Shown one piece after another: positions 25,419 through 34,503 of a DNA stretch of 64,000 nucleotides (the stretch's first letter is position 1; each line of letters opens with the position of its first letter). The position numbers were made by a program, and so were the translations under genes. The notes under the pieces were generated by a model. That model did no database searches, had not been told where the DNA came from, and saw only the letters and a list, made by a program, of their open reading frames with translations. Source of the DNA: Enterocloster aldenensis (lineage in GTDB: Bacteria > Bacillota > Clostridia > Lachnospirales > Lachnospiraceae); contig NZ_QVEX01000007.1 in NCBI RefSeq assembly GCF_003434055.1, positions 62,001-126,000 on the forward strand, given 5' to 3'.

Positions 25419-26792
25419 ATGATGAGGAAAAATTTTGTAAAACGCACATCGGCCCTGGCGTTAGCTGCATTCATGGCAGCATCAGCAGCAGGCTGTTCAT
25501 CGGGAGGCGGCAGCCGGACCGCGGCAGCGCCGGACACAACGGCCCAGGAAGCTGCATCCGGTGAGGAAGCCAAGGCAGATGGGGATAAGGGGGAAACAGA
25601 AAGTTCAGGGGAACCGGTTACCATCCGTCTGGTACACTATATGGGCGAGCAGGCCAAGAGGGACGCGCTGGATGCCATGCTGGCTGCATTTAACGAGGCC
25701 CATCCTGAAATCCATGTGGATGTGGAAGTGGTTGCATCCTCATCCTATATTGCAACCTATAAAAACTATATTGCTGCCGGGGAGGCGCCGGACATCATGT
25801 TCGGAAAACCACAGACCATGCAGGAGTTTGTGGACGGCGGATACTTCATGGACCTTAAGGATGAAGCGTGCATGACCAATGTGCTGCCCATGCTGGTGGA
25901 TGAGTGTACGGTGAACGGCGGCGTATATGGTTTTCCCATTGATGCCCAGGTAAAGGCAACCTTTTACAATAAGAAAATGTTTGATGAGGCAGGGGTGGAG
26001 GTGCCCAAGACCAAGGACGACTTCTTCAAGGTATGTGATACGTTCATGGACAAGGGAATTTATCCCATGATCCATCCCTATAACTTCATACACGGCGTGT
26101 TCCATGAACTGGATTCCTTCTTTACCAGCATGGCGGCGGGCACGGGCAATGAAAATGTATGGATGGATTCCCAGAACGGCGTAAAGGATTTATCCGGCAA
26201 CCCGGTGGTTGTGGAAGCCATGGAGATGTTCTCAAAGTTTGCCTCCTATAAGGATGCCGGGGATACGGCGGTTGACCAGACCCAGGGTATCCAGAACTTT
26301 GCGGCAGGCCAGAGGCCCATGTATATGAACGGCGGATGGCTGATGGGGGATGTGATTGCCGCTGCCCCGGACGGGGACTTCGGTATGTTCCCCACGCCAT
26401 GGTCGGATGATCCGGAGCAAAACAAGCTTTGGATCGGCATTGATGACGTGTTTATTGTTTCCCAGCAGACCGAGCACAAGGACGAGGTCATGACACTTCT
26501 TAATTTCTTTGCCGGTGAGGAATGCTCCAAGACATGGATGGGCACTGCCAAGCTGATGACCAGCAACATCACGGTGCCAACCGATGATGCCGATGCATTC
26601 ATCAAGGAAATAAAGACCTATATTGACAATGACATGATTGTGTCAAAGAGCCTGGTTCCGGATTATACCTCGGAGTACTCCACTGCATTCCGCACCAAGC
26701 TGCAGGAGTTTGTCACACTGGATGACAGCCAGAGGGATGTGACAAAGCTGCTTAAAGACATTGATGATGAGATAGGGTCCATCCGGCAATAG
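25419..26792 (+). CDS. Sugar ABC transporter substrate-binding lipoprotein (second importer)
   Basis: A 457-residue exported lipoprotein. The signal peptide ends SAAGC, with lipidated C26, followed by a Gly/Ser/Ala/Glu linker. The mature region has the family 1 features (IRLVHYMGEQAKRDALDAML, APDIMFGKPQTMQEF, GFPIDAQVKATFYNKKMF). AGAGGAGG precedes two adjacent ATGs; I use the first. It is the first gene of a transport set with two permeases and a two-component system. The CE15-like esterase at the end of the cluster suggests a uronic-acid-containing oligosaccharide as substrate, which is inference. Confidence 0.9.
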   Translation: MMRKNFVKRTSALALAAFMAASAAGCSSGGGSRTAAAPDTTAQEAASGEEAKADGDKGETESSGEPVTIRLVHYMGEQAKRDALDAMLAAFNEAHPEIHVDVEVVASSSYIATYKNYIAAGEAPDIMFGKPQTMQEFVDGGYFMDLKDEACMTNVLPMLVDECTVNGGVYGFPIDAQVKATFYNKKMFDEAGVEVPKTKDDFFKVCDTFMDKGIYPMIHPYNFIHGVFHELDSFFTSMAAGTGNENVWMDSQNGVKDLSGNPVVVEAMEMFSKFASYKDAGDTAVDQTQGIQNFAAGQRPMYMNGGWLMGDVIAAAPDGDFGMFPTPWSDDPEQNKLWIGIDDVFIVSQQTEHKDEVMTLLNFFAGEECSKTWMGTAKLMTSNITVPTDDADAFIKEIKTYIDNDMIVSKSLVPDYTSEYSTAFRTKLQEFVTLDDSQRDVTKLLKDIDDEIGSIRQ

Positions 26793-26854
26793 TTTTTCAA
26801 CTTCATAAAAACCGGTGGATTGTCCATGACAAGGTGACATACCGGTACGGAAGG

Positions 26855-26885
26855 TCAGGGAGGTCCGGTTGCCGGGCCTCCCTGA
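26855..26885 (+). other. Long hairpin in the binding protein-permease gap
   Basis: A 14-base stem, TCAGGGAGGTCCGG (26855-26868) against CCGGGCCTCCCTGA (26872-26885), with one G-T pair and a three-base loop. There is no T-run, so it more likely stabilises the upstream mRNA 3' end than terminates transcription. Confidence 0.7.
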
Positions 26886-26968
26886 TGGACGGTGGACTCC
26901 CGGATTCCGGCCCCAAAGATGGGGGCAGGGGAGACGCCGGGAGTGCACATAGTGAAATGGAGGAGAGA

Positions 26969-27823
26969 ATGAACCATAAAACGAAAAAAAGGTTTCAGGA
27001 ATTTACATTCATATTGCCGGCCCTAATCATGTTTTCCATTTTTGTGGCCTATCCATTTTTACAGGGCTTTCCCATATCGTTTACAAAATGGGATGGCATG
27101 AGCCCGGATAAGACATTTGTGGGTATGAGTAATTATCTGAGGATCTTTAAGGATGCAAATGTAATCAATGCCACAAAGAATACCCTGGTATTTACAGCAG
27201 TGACCATGATAGGCTCCAATCTTCTGGGCCTTATGTTCGCCCTGATGATTTCCAGGGTATCAAAGCTTAATAATGTGCTCAGGACCTGCATCTTTGTACC
27301 CTACTGTCTCAGCCTGGTACTGTCGTCCTACATATGGAGATATGTGTACAGCGATGTATTTTATGATATATTCGGAGTGCCCAGCCCTCTGGGAAGCACC
27401 ACCTGGGTCATGTTTGGCCTGGCCGTGATATCCGTGTGGAGGGATGCCGGTTACTGCATGGTGGTGTACATTGCGGCCATACAGGGCGTGTCTTCGGATT
27501 ACTATGAGGCAGCTGATTTGGAAGGCGCCACACGCTGGCAGAAATTTAAAGATATAACATTTCCCATGATTGCCCCGGCAGTCACTACCAACTTTACCTT
27601 GCTCCTTGCCTGGGGCATGAAGGTGTTTGATTATCCCATGGCGGCAACGGCAGGCGGCCCGGGCCGGGCTTCGGAGACAGTGGCCATGCTGATTTATAAT
27701 AATCTGTTTACCTATTTCCGGGCCGGCTACGGCCAGGCCATTGCAGTGGTGTTCACCATTGCCATATTTGCCGTGAGTACCATTGTGTCCAGGACTTTGA
27801 GGGCCAGGGAGGTGGAAATATAA
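26969..27823 (+). CDS. Sugar ABC transporter permease (MalF type, second importer)
   Basis: A 284-residue permease with six predicted helices and the EAA loop (YYEAADLEGATRWQKFKDITFPM). I choose ATG 26969: GGAGG lies just before it, while an ATG 12 bases upstream would include that site in the coding region. Its stop codon overlaps the start of the next permease by one base. It shares the general MalF architecture with the permeases at 18327 and 37265 but is clearly divergent from both. Confidence 0.9.
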   Translation: MNHKTKKRFQEFTFILPALIMFSIFVAYPFLQGFPISFTKWDGMSPDKTFVGMSNYLRIFKDANVINATKNTLVFTAVTMIGSNLLGLMFALMISRVSKLNNVLRTCIFVPYCLSLVLSSYIWRYVYSDVFYDIFGVPSPLGSTTWVMFGLAVISVWRDAGYCMVVYIAAIQGVSSDYYEAADLEGATRWQKFKDITFPMIAPAVTTNFTLLLAWGMKVFDYPMAATAGGPGRASETVAMLIYNNLFTYFRAGYGQAIAVVFTIAIFAVSTIVSRTLRAREVEI

Positions 27824-28647
27824 TGAAACAGACCGTAAAAGACAGACTGTTCCTGGTGTTTAAGCTGGCTGTTACCTTATTTGTGATTAGTCCGTTTTAT
27901 ATTGCAGTCATTTATTCGGTAAAGTCCAAGCCGGAGATGGTAAGCAACAGGCTGGCATTTCCCAAGATCATCCACTGGGACAATTTTACAAGGGCCGTTG
28001 AGACCTCGGGCTTCGGGCTGGCCATGAAAAACAGCCTTGTGACCACGGTGGCGGCCGTGCTGGCCATCACATTGATCTGCACCATGTCGGCGTATATGAT
28101 TGCAAGAAAGAATAACCGGTTATACAATGCCATTTATTATATTTTTGTGGGAGCCATGATCATTCCCTTCCAGTCCATCATGACGCCTCTGTACATTGAT
28201 ATGACGAAATGGGGGCTGCTCAATACGCTTCATGGGTTCATCATGGCCAAGATAGGGTTCCAGATTGCATTTACAGTGCTGCTGGTGTCGGGATTTGTTA
28301 AGAGTATTCCCAGGGAACTGGAGGAGGCTGCGGCCATTGACGGGGCCGGCCTGTATTCCGTATTTTTCAGGATCGTGTTCCCGCTGATGAAACCCATCAT
28401 CCTCACATCCGTGGTACTTAACACCCTGAATGTGTGGAATGATTTCCAGATGTCCCTGACCCTGCTTCAGAAGAAAGCGGTCCGCAATGTGCCCCTGACC
28501 CAGTATTTCTTTTTTGGCGAGAACAGTATTGAACTGGGGCTGGCATTTGCCTTGTTCATCCTGTCCATGATTCCTATCCTGATCCTGTACCTGAGCCTGC
28601 AGAAATATATCATCGGCGGCATTACTTCCGGGGCAGTGAAAGGATGA
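27823..28647 (+). CDS. Sugar ABC transporter permease (MalG type, second importer)
   Basis: A 274-residue permease with six predicted helices, the EAA loop (RELEEAAAIDGAGLYSVFFRIVFPL) and the usual end YIIGGITSGAVKG. Translation is coupled to the previous gene through a TAATG overlap. It is followed 79 bases later by the sensor kinase gene. Confidence 0.92.
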   Translation: MKQTVKDRLFLVFKLAVTLFVISPFYIAVIYSVKSKPEMVSNRLAFPKIIHWDNFTRAVETSGFGLAMKNSLVTTVAAVLAITLICTMSAYMIARKNNRLYNAIYYIFVGAMIIPFQSIMTPLYIDMTKWGLLNTLHGFIMAKIGFQIAFTVLLVSGFVKSIPRELEEAAAIDGAGLYSVFFRIVFPLMKPIILTSVVLNTLNVWNDFQMSLTLLQKKAVRNVPLTQYFFFGENSIELGLAFALFILSMIPILILYLSLQKYIIGGITSGAVKG

Positions 28648-28726
28648 GCATACCTGTATAAAAGCCCCCGCACGCATTGACATGATTAAGGCCAGTTGTT
28701 ATATTTGGGAAAAAAAGGAGCGGGAC

Positions 28727-30538
28727 ATGACAGGTGTTCCCGCGAAGGCGGAGGTACGGGGGATGGAACAGCCGGGGAACAGGATACATTTCAGGAAGAC
28801 ATTATATTGTAAAATGATTGTGGTCACCCTTTTGCTGGGTATCACGTTCTTCATTGCCCTTTTGTGGATTTATAAAGCCAGCTGCAGCCGGTTTGAGGAA
28901 GAGCTGACATACCACTCGGATACGCTGACAGGGCAGATCTGCCAGAACGTGGATATTACCTTAAAGGAGCTGGCGGAGAAGACAGTGCCGCTGACAGCCA
29001 CCAATGAACGGTTCGGCTCTCTGCTCAGCGGGGTGAGGGAGGAGGATAAGGGAAAGGAAATCCCTTTCCAGCGCCTGAGGATCCGGAACCATCTGGAAGA
29101 AATGCTGAGCATGAATGATGACATCAACTGGATTGCGGTGATTGACAGGAGGAACGAGGTTTATATGGCCTACCGTGATTCCCGGCCTAAGGGCACTGTG
29201 CCGGGGAGCATCGAACTTCTTTCCCTATACATGGATAACAAGGAAAACCTTTCGGACAGGCCCGGCAACATTGTATGGCTTACAAGCGCCAATGAGGATG
29301 GGATTGTGCTGATGCGCAGCCTTTTTGACACCAATACCATGAAGTTTTGCGGATACATTGTGGCGGAGGTGAAAAACAAATCCCTGAAAGCCATATTTGA
29401 GCACATTGACAGCAGCAAAGTGGGAAGCTTTACCCTCTATGACAGGAATGGGGTTCCCATATATTCCACGGATTCCTCCTATGGGCAGGGAACCCAATCA
29501 GGGAATGAACCATGCAGTGAAGGGCAGCCCTCCCGGGGACACCGGCGCGGTTCTCTTTACGCTGAATACCCCATTAACAGGGGGAAGCTTAAGATTGCCC
29601 ATGTCATAGACATGGCGGAAAAGAATAAACGGTTCTCAGACCTTTTATATCTTATATCGGGAATCGGGTTGCTTGTGTTCCTGGTAATCATCATTTCCCT
29701 GTGGCTGATGTTCGGGAACATGGCAAAAAACCTGAAAATACTCCTGGAAAACATACACCGGGTATCCAAGGGCGACTTTGACCTGGAACCCACATTGTTC
29801 CGCAAAGGGGATGAGATGGATGTGCTTGCATTCAATATCCAGGAAATGTCAGGCAGGATTAAGGCATTGATGGACCAGGTCGTGCGCGATAAGGAGATAC
29901 AGCAGCAGAACCAGTACCAGCTGCTGGAATTCCGCTATCATGAACTCCAGTCCCAGGTCAACCCCCATTTCCTGTTTAATATCCTTCAGTCCATTAACGG
30001 GATTGCGCAGATTAACGGGGACAGTCAGGTCAGCAGGCTGATATGCATGCTGTCCAAGTTCTTCCGGGGAAACCTGGAGCGGAGGAATGTTTCCTGCCAG
30101 CTCAGGGAAGAACTGGAATATTCCCAAAACTATCTGGAGCTGTATAAGGATATATACCCTGACAGGCTGAATATTGAATGGGATGTGGATGAACGCTTCC
30201 TGGATGTGGGGATACCTACCTACATATTGCAGCCCATTGTTGAAAACTCCCTGGTCCATGGCATGGAACCCATGATTGGGACCTGTACCATCCGGATCCG
30301 GGTCCGGGAGCAAGGAGGCTGCCTGGTCATCTCTGTATGGGATGACGGCGGGGGAATCGCACCTGAAAAGCTGAAACAGCTGATGGACGGAATGGGTGAG
30401 TCCAGACATATAGGGATACGGAATGTGCAGGACCGCATCCAGATGCTTTATGGAAAAGAATATGGGCTTTCCATCCGGTCGGAACACCACGAATATACGG
30501 AAGTCAGGCTTACGCTGCCGCTGAAGTGCGGATCATGA
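28727..30538 (+). CDS. YesM-type sensor histidine kinase (second)
   Basis: A 603-residue membrane kinase. A helix at about 28-48 anchors a large extracytoplasmic sensor; a second helix lies at about 308-332, then HAMP and the His_kinase domain with phospho-acceptor H414 (SQVNPHFLFNILQS) and an HATPase domain (ILQPIVENSLVHGM, DDGGGI). ATG 28727 has AAAAGGAG six bases upstream, so I reject the ATG at 28682. It pairs with the AraC-type regulator about 50 bases downstream. The likely signal is the sugar handled by the flanking importer. Confidence 0.88.
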   Translation: MTGVPAKAEVRGMEQPGNRIHFRKTLYCKMIVVTLLLGITFFIALLWIYKASCSRFEEELTYHSDTLTGQICQNVDITLKELAEKTVPLTATNERFGSLLSGVREEDKGKEIPFQRLRIRNHLEEMLSMNDDINWIAVIDRRNEVYMAYRDSRPKGTVPGSIELLSLYMDNKENLSDRPGNIVWLTSANEDGIVLMRSLFDTNTMKFCGYIVAEVKNKSLKAIFEHIDSSKVGSFTLYDRNGVPIYSTDSSYGQGTQSGNEPCSEGQPSRGHRRGSLYAEYPINRGKLKIAHVIDMAEKNKRFSDLLYLISGIGLLVFLVIIISLWLMFGNMAKNLKILLENIHRVSKGDFDLEPTLFRKGDEMDVLAFNIQEMSGRIKALMDQVVRDKEIQQQNQYQLLEFRYHELQSQVNPHFLFNILQSINGIAQINGDSQVSRLICMLSKFFRGNLERRNVSCQLREELEYSQNYLELYKDIYPDRLNIEWDVDERFLDVGIPTYILQPIVENSLVHGMEPMIGTCTIRIRVREQGGCLVISVWDDGGGIAPEKLKQLMDGMGESRHIGIRNVQDRIQMLYGKEYGLSIRSEHHEYTEVRLTLPLKCGS

Positions 30539-30588
30539 CCGGGTTTTGCCGGCAGCACATCCTGAGGCAGGAAAGGGAGGGATGAAGA

Positions 30589-31398
30589 ATGTATTCAGTG
30601 GTAATCATAGACGACAATAAGATAGCAGTGGAGGCAATTTCCAAATCCACGGACTGGGAAAAATGCGGCTGCCGCGTGGCCGGTACCGCATACGACGGGA
30701 TTGCCGGACTGGAGCTGATCCACGATGCGGCGCCGGATATTGTGATAATTGATATACAGATGCCTGGCTTTAACGGGCTGGATGTGATAAAGAAAATAAA
30801 GGGCGCCAGGAAGGATGTCCAGTTCATCATCATTTCCGGTTACAGCCAGTTTGAATATGCCCAGCAGGCCATACGTTACGGGGTATGCGATTACCTTTTA
30901 AAGCCCATTATGACGGAAGAGATGGAACAGGCGCTTATACATGTGGCAGACACCCTGCGCAAAAAAGAGGCGGAGTCCATGCCCGCCCGGATGGACAGCC
31001 TGGAGGCCCGGCTTTACGCAATCCGCTCCGGCCTGCCGGGTTACTCATCCATGGTATCCCGGGCAATCAGCTATGTGGACCGGAATATCCACCGCAATAT
31101 CTCGCTTAGTGATGTGTGCGACGAGCTGCTGGTTTCCATGTCACACTTCAGTAAATGTTTCAAAAAGGAGACAGGAGCAGGTTTTTCCTCCTATGTCACC
31201 ATGTTGAAAATGGAAAATGCCCGTATCCTGTTAAGGAACCCCAAGAACAGGGTCAATGAAGTGGCCCGCATGCTTGGGTACAGTGATTACGCGTATTTTT
31301 TCCAGGTTTTTAAAAAGCAGTTTGGCTACGCGCCCAGCGATATAAAATTCAATGTAAAAAAGGAGGCCAGGAACAATGATTCAGATGCCGGAGAATAA
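30589..31398 (+). CDS. YesN-type response regulator (second)
   Basis: A 269-residue protein with a receiver domain (acidic residues near 8-9, phospho-acceptor D55 in IVIIDIQMPGFNG, Lys in YLLKPI) and a C-terminal AraC-type DNA-binding domain (SLSDVCDELLVSMSHFSKCFKKETG). It probably regulates the importer genes upstream and the esterase gene downstream. The esterase start codon lies 23 bases inside the end of this gene, which implies translational coupling. Confidence 0.9.
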   Translation: MYSVVIIDDNKIAVEAISKSTDWEKCGCRVAGTAYDGIAGLELIHDAAPDIVIIDIQMPGFNGLDVIKKIKGARKDVQFIIISGYSQFEYAQQAIRYGVCDYLLKPIMTEEMEQALIHVADTLRKKEAESMPARMDSLEARLYAIRSGLPGYSSMVSRAISYVDRNIHRNISLSDVCDELLVSMSHFSKCFKKETGAGFSSYVTMLKMENARILLRNPKNRVNEVARMLGYSDYAYFFQVFKKQFGYAPSDIKFNVKKEARNNDSDAGE

Positions 31399-32503
31399 AA
31401 GGAATGTGCCGCCGGTCCTCACCTGTCTGGACGGTACGGATGTGAGTGACAGCAGGATATGGTATGAAAAACGCAGGCCGGAAATCCTGGAACTGTTCCG
31501 GAGTCAGGAGTATGGACGTCTGCCTGACATGAAGGATGTGGAAATAAAAATCCGGGTGGCGGATTCCAGGCAGGGAATGGAGATTATGGAGGGCCGGGCC
31601 CTGCGCCGGACAGTGGAAGTGGAGGCCATCCGGGGAGGAAAACATTTCAGTTTTAACTTTGTCGTGTTCATCCCGGTGGGACAAAGCCGGCCGGTACCGG
31701 CATTCATAACAATCTGCAACCGGGGAATCAGGGACAGCGATCCTGCCAGGCATTTCCTCAGCCCGTTCTATCCGGCTGAGACAATCATATCCAGAGGATA
31801 TGCCTGCGCGGCCTTCCGTACCCAGGAGGTTGCACCGGATTACGACGAGGGATTTAGCACCTGTTTCCACAAGCTGTTCCCGGAATACAGGGAGGACCGG
31901 CCTGGCGATGCCTGGGGAGCCATAACCGTGTGGGCCTGGGCTGCCAGCCGGATTATGGATTATTTTGAAACAGACCCTTTGATTGATGAGAAGAGGGTGG
32001 CCGTGGTGGGGCACTCCAGGGGCGGGAAGACAGCCCTGTGGTGTACGGCGGTGGACCAGCGTTTTGCCATGGCTGTGAGCAGCTGCGCAGGAAACAGCGG
32101 GGACGCCATTGCACGGGGGTCCAGGGGAGAGCGGATAAAGGACATTGTTAACCGGTTCCCCTATTGGTTCTGTCCTAATTATCAGAAATATAAGGACAAT
32201 GAGGAAGCGCTTCCTTTTGACCAGCACATGCTGCTGGCCCTCATTGCCCCCAGGCTGGTATATACCACCTCCAAAACATTTGACAGCTGGGCGGATCCGG
32301 AAGGCCAGTTTGAATCCTGTGTACAGGCAGATCCGGTCTACCGGCTTCTTGGCGTGACAGGGATGGCCTGGCGGGAAAAGCCCATGCCGGAGCATCCGCT
32401 GCATGAAGGCAGGATTGGGCACCACCATAAGACCGGGAACCATGATATGGATGAGTATGACTGGAATTGTTTCATGGATTTTGCGGACCGGCATATGAAG
32501 TGA
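31376..32503 (+). CDS. CE15-like glucuronoyl esterase, alpha/beta hydrolase
   Basis: A 375-residue alpha/beta hydrolase. The nucleophile motif GHSRGGKTALW (S214), the WADPEGQFES segment and the terminal GNHDMDEYDWNCFMDFAD with catalytic H356 match bacterial CE15 enzymes, which cleave ester bonds to 4-O-methyl-glucuronic acid in plant cell wall polymers. Unlike most characterised members it has no signal peptide, so it should act on imported oligosaccharides in the cytoplasm. The gene overlaps the response regulator and ends the second importer cluster before a strong terminator. Acetyl xylan esterase is a less likely alternative. Confidence 0.82.
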   Translation: MIQMPENKRNVPPVLTCLDGTDVSDSRIWYEKRRPEILELFRSQEYGRLPDMKDVEIKIRVADSRQGMEIMEGRALRRTVEVEAIRGGKHFSFNFVVFIPVGQSRPVPAFITICNRGIRDSDPARHFLSPFYPAETIISRGYACAAFRTQEVAPDYDEGFSTCFHKLFPEYREDRPGDAWGAITVWAWAASRIMDYFETDPLIDEKRVAVVGHSRGGKTALWCTAVDQRFAMAVSSCAGNSGDAIARGSRGERIKDIVNRFPYWFCPNYQKYKDNEEALPFDQHMLLALIAPRLVYTTSKTFDSWADPEGQFESCVQADPVYRLLGVTGMAWREKPMPEHPLHEGRIGHHHKTGNHDMDEYDWNCFMDFADRHMK

Positions 32504-32511
32504 GGAAGGCT

Positions 32512-32562
32512 GGCAGCAGGGATTGGTTTAAATGCAACCGAATCCCTGCTGCCGGTTTTTTT
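32512..32562 (+). terminator. Strong rho-independent terminator
   Basis: A perfect 13-base stem pairs GGCAGCAGGGATT (32512-32524) with AATCCCTGCTGCC (32541-32553), followed by GGTTTTTTT. The 308-base gap up to 32811 otherwise holds the next operon's promoter and AT-rich DNA. Confidence 0.92.
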
Positions 32563-32708
32563 ATAGGCTTATTTTTTCTTTCTTAACCCTCTTAACAAAA
32601 TAAGGATGGATTTTGTGATGGATTCGTATGATTTAACGAAGGAAGATATTGGTAAGAACAAAAAAAGGTGAAAATTTATAAAAAATATGTAGAAATTTTG
32701 AAAAAATA

Positions 32709-32737
32709 TTGACTTTGCACAAAGAGTGTGGTAAATA
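32709..32737 (+). promoter_or_regulatory. Sigma-A promoter of the ribulokinase-led operon
   Basis: TTGACT (32709-32714) and TAAATA (32732-32737) are 17 bases apart. Transcription would start near 32744, which rules out the upstream GTG at 32728 as the start of the kinase and supports the TTG at 32812. Confidence 0.7.
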
Positions 32738-32811
32738 ATAGATATGAGTTACTTAAGGGGATTAAGTTAGTCCGAAAAGCTTCTGAATATAAGGTAAAGG
32801 GGGATGGTAAT

Positions 32812-34476
32812 TTGGACTTGGTAATAGGGGTGGATTTCGGAAGTGACTCTGCCAGGGCAGTTGTGATTGATGCAAAGGATGGACATAAGGAAGGGGAGGG
32901 TATCTGTGAATATCCCAGGTGGATGGAAGGAAGGTACTGTGATTCCTCCAGAGGAATGTTCAGACAGCATCCAAAGGATTATATAGAGGCATTGGAACAA
33001 AGTGTGAGGGAAGCGCTGGAAGATGCGGGACCGGATGCAGGGAAAAAAATAAGGGCCTTGTCCGTTGATACGACAGGTTCTACCCCATGTCCGGTTGACG
33101 GGAACGGGATACCTCTGGCATTACTTCCGGAATTTTCAGATAATCCCAATGCGATGTTTTATCTTTGGAAGGACCACACTGCAATTGCAGAAGCAGCAGA
33201 AATCAATGAAGCGCTTAGTAACTTTGAAGGGGAGGATTATACTAGGTTTCAGGGAACATACTCTTCAGAGTGGTATTGGGCAAAAATCCTGCATGGAGTG
33301 AGGACGGATGCAAAAGTAAGGAAAAGGGCTTATTCCTGGGTGGAACACTGTGACTGGATTCCCGGGATGTTGACCGGTCAGATGGAACCGGACACCATGT
33401 ACAGGTGCAGCTGCGCAGCAGGACATAAGGCATTGTGGCACAGTGATTTTGACGGGCTTCCGTCAGCAAAGTGCCTGGGAAATGTGGATCCCTATCTAGG
33501 GACCGTGATTAAGCGGTATGTTTCAGAGCCAAGGACCTCGGTACACCCGGTGGGAAAAATAACAAAGGAGTGGGCCGGACGGTTAGGACTGAATGAGGAT
33601 GTGGTCATTGGCGGAAGTTCCCTGGATGCCCATGCCGGAGCAGTTGGCGCCGGAATCAAGCCGGGCATCCTGGTCAAGGTAGTGGGGACCTCTACTGTGG
33701 ACATGCTGGTAAACACAAGGGAAGACCTGCGGGGCAGTGACCTAAAGGACTGCTGCGGGCAGGCTGAGGATTCCATTATCCCTGGGTATATAGGGATGGA
33801 GGCAGGACAGGCGGCTTTTGGCGATATTTACTCATGGTATCGCAGGCTTTTGATGTGGCCGGTAAAGGAACTGGCGTGCCAGATGGGGATGGCAGGTAAG
33901 GAAAAGGAACAATACATAGCCATGATGCAGAAGGAACTGATTAATAAGCTTTGCCAGGATGCCATGGAATTGGATGATGACGAAGACCTGATTGTACTGG
34001 ATTGGTTTAATGGCAGGCGCTACCCCATGATTAATGAGTCGGTCAAGGGCGCGGTCAGCGGGCTGACCTTGGGGACAAGTGCAGTGTCATTGTTCCGGGC
34101 CATTGTCCTATCAACTGTATTTGGTTCCAGACGTATTTTTGATTCATTCATCACCCGGGGCATTAAGATTAACGAGGTGATAACGGTGGGCGGCATAGCC
34201 AAGCGTTCCCCGCTGGTGATGCAGATGATGGCTGATGTGTTGAAAAGGCCCATTAAAGTGGCAAGGTCCGAACAGGCCTGTGCCCAGGGCGCTGCCATGT
34301 ACGCGGCTGCCGCAGCAGGCATTTATACAGATTTACTGGAAGCCCAGGAGCATATGGTGGAAGGTTTTGAAAGAATTTACACACCTGATGTGAAAATGTT
34401 TGGGAAATATGATATTCTATATAAAAAATATCTATCATTAGGACGTCATATTGAACAGATGCAGGGAGATATGTAA
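32812..34476 (+). CDS. Ribulokinase-like FGGY carbohydrate kinase
   Basis: A 554-residue kinase matching L-ribulokinase (AraB): GVDFGSDSARAVVIDAKDG at the start, DTTGSTPCPVD, MFYLWKDHTA, SSEWYWAKILH, GGSSLDAHAGAVGAG and a C-terminal IAKRSPLVMQM segment. It should phosphorylate a ketopentose such as ribulose. TTG 32812 with AAAGGGGG eight bases upstream gives the expected N-terminus. No arabinose isomerase or ribulose-5-phosphate epimerase gene is nearby. Instead it leads a cluster with a ROK regulator, an importer, a GH32 enzyme and transketolase, so a different ketose is possible. Confidence 0.85.
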   Translation: MDLVIGVDFGSDSARAVVIDAKDGHKEGEGICEYPRWMEGRYCDSSRGMFRQHPKDYIEALEQSVREALEDAGPDAGKKIRALSVDTTGSTPCPVDGNGIPLALLPEFSDNPNAMFYLWKDHTAIAEAAEINEALSNFEGEDYTRFQGTYSSEWYWAKILHGVRTDAKVRKRAYSWVEHCDWIPGMLTGQMEPDTMYRCSCAAGHKALWHSDFDGLPSAKCLGNVDPYLGTVIKRYVSEPRTSVHPVGKITKEWAGRLGLNEDVVIGGSSLDAHAGAVGAGIKPGILVKVVGTSTVDMLVNTREDLRGSDLKDCCGQAEDSIIPGYIGMEAGQAAFGDIYSWYRRLLMWPVKELACQMGMAGKEKEQYIAMMQKELINKLCQDAMELDDDEDLIVLDWFNGRRYPMINESVKGAVSGLTLGTSAVSLFRAIVLSTVFGSRRIFDSFITRGIKINEVITVGGIAKRSPLVMQMMADVLKRPIKVARSEQACAQGAAMYAAAAAGIYTDLLEAQEHMVEGFERIYTPDVKMFGKYDILYKKYLSLGRHIEQMQGDM

Positions 34477-34503
34477 TCCTTTTGAGGAAAGAGAAGGATA
34501 CAT

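Noticed and set aside
32744..32770. Leader peptide (MSYLRGLS) before the ribulokinase-like gene
   Set aside because: There is no clear ribosome site or attenuator hairpin, and it begins at about the predicted transcript start.
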